The notes under the pieces: generated by a model
What the model was told of the DNA's origin: nothing
What the model saw: only the letters and a program-made list of their open reading frames with translations
Database searches by the model: none
Position numbers and translations under genes: made by a program
Shown: positions 13,115 to 13,797 of the stretch, one piece after another
Layout of the letters: the number at the start of each line of letters is the position of its first letter
How positions within the stretch are numbered: the first letter of the stretch is position 1
NCBI GenBank assembly: GCA_023416315.1
Contig: JAEZIA010000169.1
Span: 1-13,797, forward strand
DNA: 13,797 bases
From: Actinomycetes bacterium
Lineage (GTDB): Bacteria > Actinomycetota > Actinomycetes > Mycobacteriales > Mycobacteriaceae
Direction: 5' to 3'

Positions 13115-13797
13115 TCAGCGCAGCAGCGCGCGGGACATCACGACCCGCTGGATCTGGTTGGTGCCCTCGTAGATCTGAGTGATCTTGGCATCGCGCATCA
13201 TTCGTTCCACCGGGAAGTCCACCGTGTAGCCGGCACCGCCGAACAGCTGCACCGCGTCGGTGGTGACCTCCATGGCGACGTCGGAGGCGAAGCACTTCGA
13301 CGCCGCGGAGATGAACCCGAGATTGGGCTCACCGCGCTCGGCGCGAGCAGCCGCCGAATACACCGTCAGCCGGGCCGCTTCGACCTTCATCGCCATATCG
13401 GCGAGCATGAACTGGACGCCCTGGTTGTCGGCCACCGGGCGGCCAAACTGCTTGCGCTCCTTGGTGTATGCAATCGCCGCGTCCAGCGCACCCTGCGCAA
13501 TGCCGACGGCCTGCGCGCCGATCGTCGGGCGGGTGTGATCCAGTGTCGCCAGCGCCGTCTTGAACCCGGTGCCGGGCTCACCGATGATCCGGTCGCCCGG
13601 AATTCGGCAGTTTTCGAAATAGAGCTCGGTGGTCGGCGAGCCCTTGATGCCGAGTTTGCGCTCCTTGAGGCCGATCGTGAAGCCCTCGTCGTCGATGTGC
13701 ACGATGAACGCCGAGATACCGTTGGCGCCCTTGTCCGGATCGGTCACCGCCATCACCGTGTACCAGCTGGACTTACCGCCGTTGGTGATCCAGGCCT
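13115..13797 (-). CDS. fadE25: Acyl-CoA dehydrogenase FadE25, C-terminal part
   Basis: The visible 226 codons are the 3' part of an acyl-CoA dehydrogenase; the gene enters from the right edge with AWITNGGKSSWYTVMAVTDP, so the N-terminal helical domain is missing. These FAD enzymes introduce a trans-2 double bond in acyl-CoA. The middle beta-domain includes GISAFIVHIDDEGFTIG and LGIKGSPTTELYFENCRIP, and the C-terminal helical domain includes ERKQFGRPVADNQGVQFMLA and AVQLFGGAGYTVDFPVERMM. The catalytic glutamate is in IYEGTNQIQR near the end, and the protein ends VVMSRALLR, matching FadE25. It resembles short-chain or branched-chain type enzymes; substrate is not settled by sequence. A GTG at 13756 is internal, not the true start. 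It is convergent with birA. Confidence 0.93.
   Translation of the reverse strand, partial: AWITNGGKSSWYTVMAVTDPDKGANGISAFIVHIDDEGFTIGLKERKLGIKGSPTTELYFENCRIPGDRIIGEPGTGFKTALATLDHTRPTIGAQAVGIAQGALDAAIAYTKERKQFGRPVADNQGVQFMLADMAMKVEAARLTVYSAAARAERGEPNLGFISAASKCFASDVAMEVTTDAVQLFGGAGYTVDFPVERMMRDAKITQIYEGTNQIQRVVMSRALLR

Overview
The window looks like chromosome from a fast-growing mycobacterium (Mycolicibacterium-like). Support for this: high GC with strong third-position GC bias; a gene order matching the Rv3256c-Rv3268 segment of M. tuberculosis as I remember it (SIS protein, pmmA, DUF3499, zincin-like protein, whiB2, fbiA, fbiB, manB, wbbL1, rmlD, LCP protein, TIGR03089 protein); and a WhiB2 with a long N-terminus like that of M. 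smegmatis WhmD. No RNA genes, IS elements, CRISPR arrays or phage genes were seen.

Layout: (1) 1-2171, minus strand: DUF3499 protein, phosphomannomutase pmmA, then the start of an SIS/TobH-type protein cut by the window edge. (2) 2261-2725, plus: a small zincin-like protein, divergent from DUF3499 and ending tail-to-tail with whiB2. (3) 2735-3136, minus: whiB2, a WhiB-family Fe-S regulator linked to septation, facing a 291-bp divergent promoter region. (4) 3428-6302, plus: fbiA, fbiB and a NUDIX hydrolase, joined by overlapping stop/start codons; the first two make coenzyme F420. (5) 6314-9149, minus: rmlD, wbbL, manB in transcription order, supplying dTDP-rhamnose, the rhamnosyl transfer that builds the arabinogalactan linker, and GDP-mannose. 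(6) 9217-11423, plus: an LCP ligase that attaches arabinogalactan to peptidoglycan, coupled to a TIGR03089 protein of unknown role. (7) 11424-12327: a patch with an unrecognised three-helix membrane protein and a scar resembling one YVTN beta-propeller repeat. (8) 12328-13113, plus: birA, convergent with the 3' part of fadE25 (minus, cut by the right edge).

Most of the window therefore serves cell-envelope sugar supply and assembly (PmmA and ManB towards GDP-mannose; RmlD, WbbL and LCP towards the mycolyl-arabinogalactan-peptidoglycan core), with an F420 operon and a division regulator between. A recurrent feature is a TANNNT -10 hexamer 6-8 nt ahead of ATG or GTG with no Shine-Dalgarno sequence, the arrangement of leaderless mycobacterial transcripts. 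It appears at DUF3499, the zincin-like gene, fbiA, the LCP gene and birA.

I found no clear new multi-gene system. The best leads are the NUDIX gene fused by overlap to fbiAB, the zincin-like protein lacking the second histidine of HEXXH, the TIGR03089 protein coupled to the LCP ligase, and the membrane gene plus YVTN scar at 11.5-12.3 kb.
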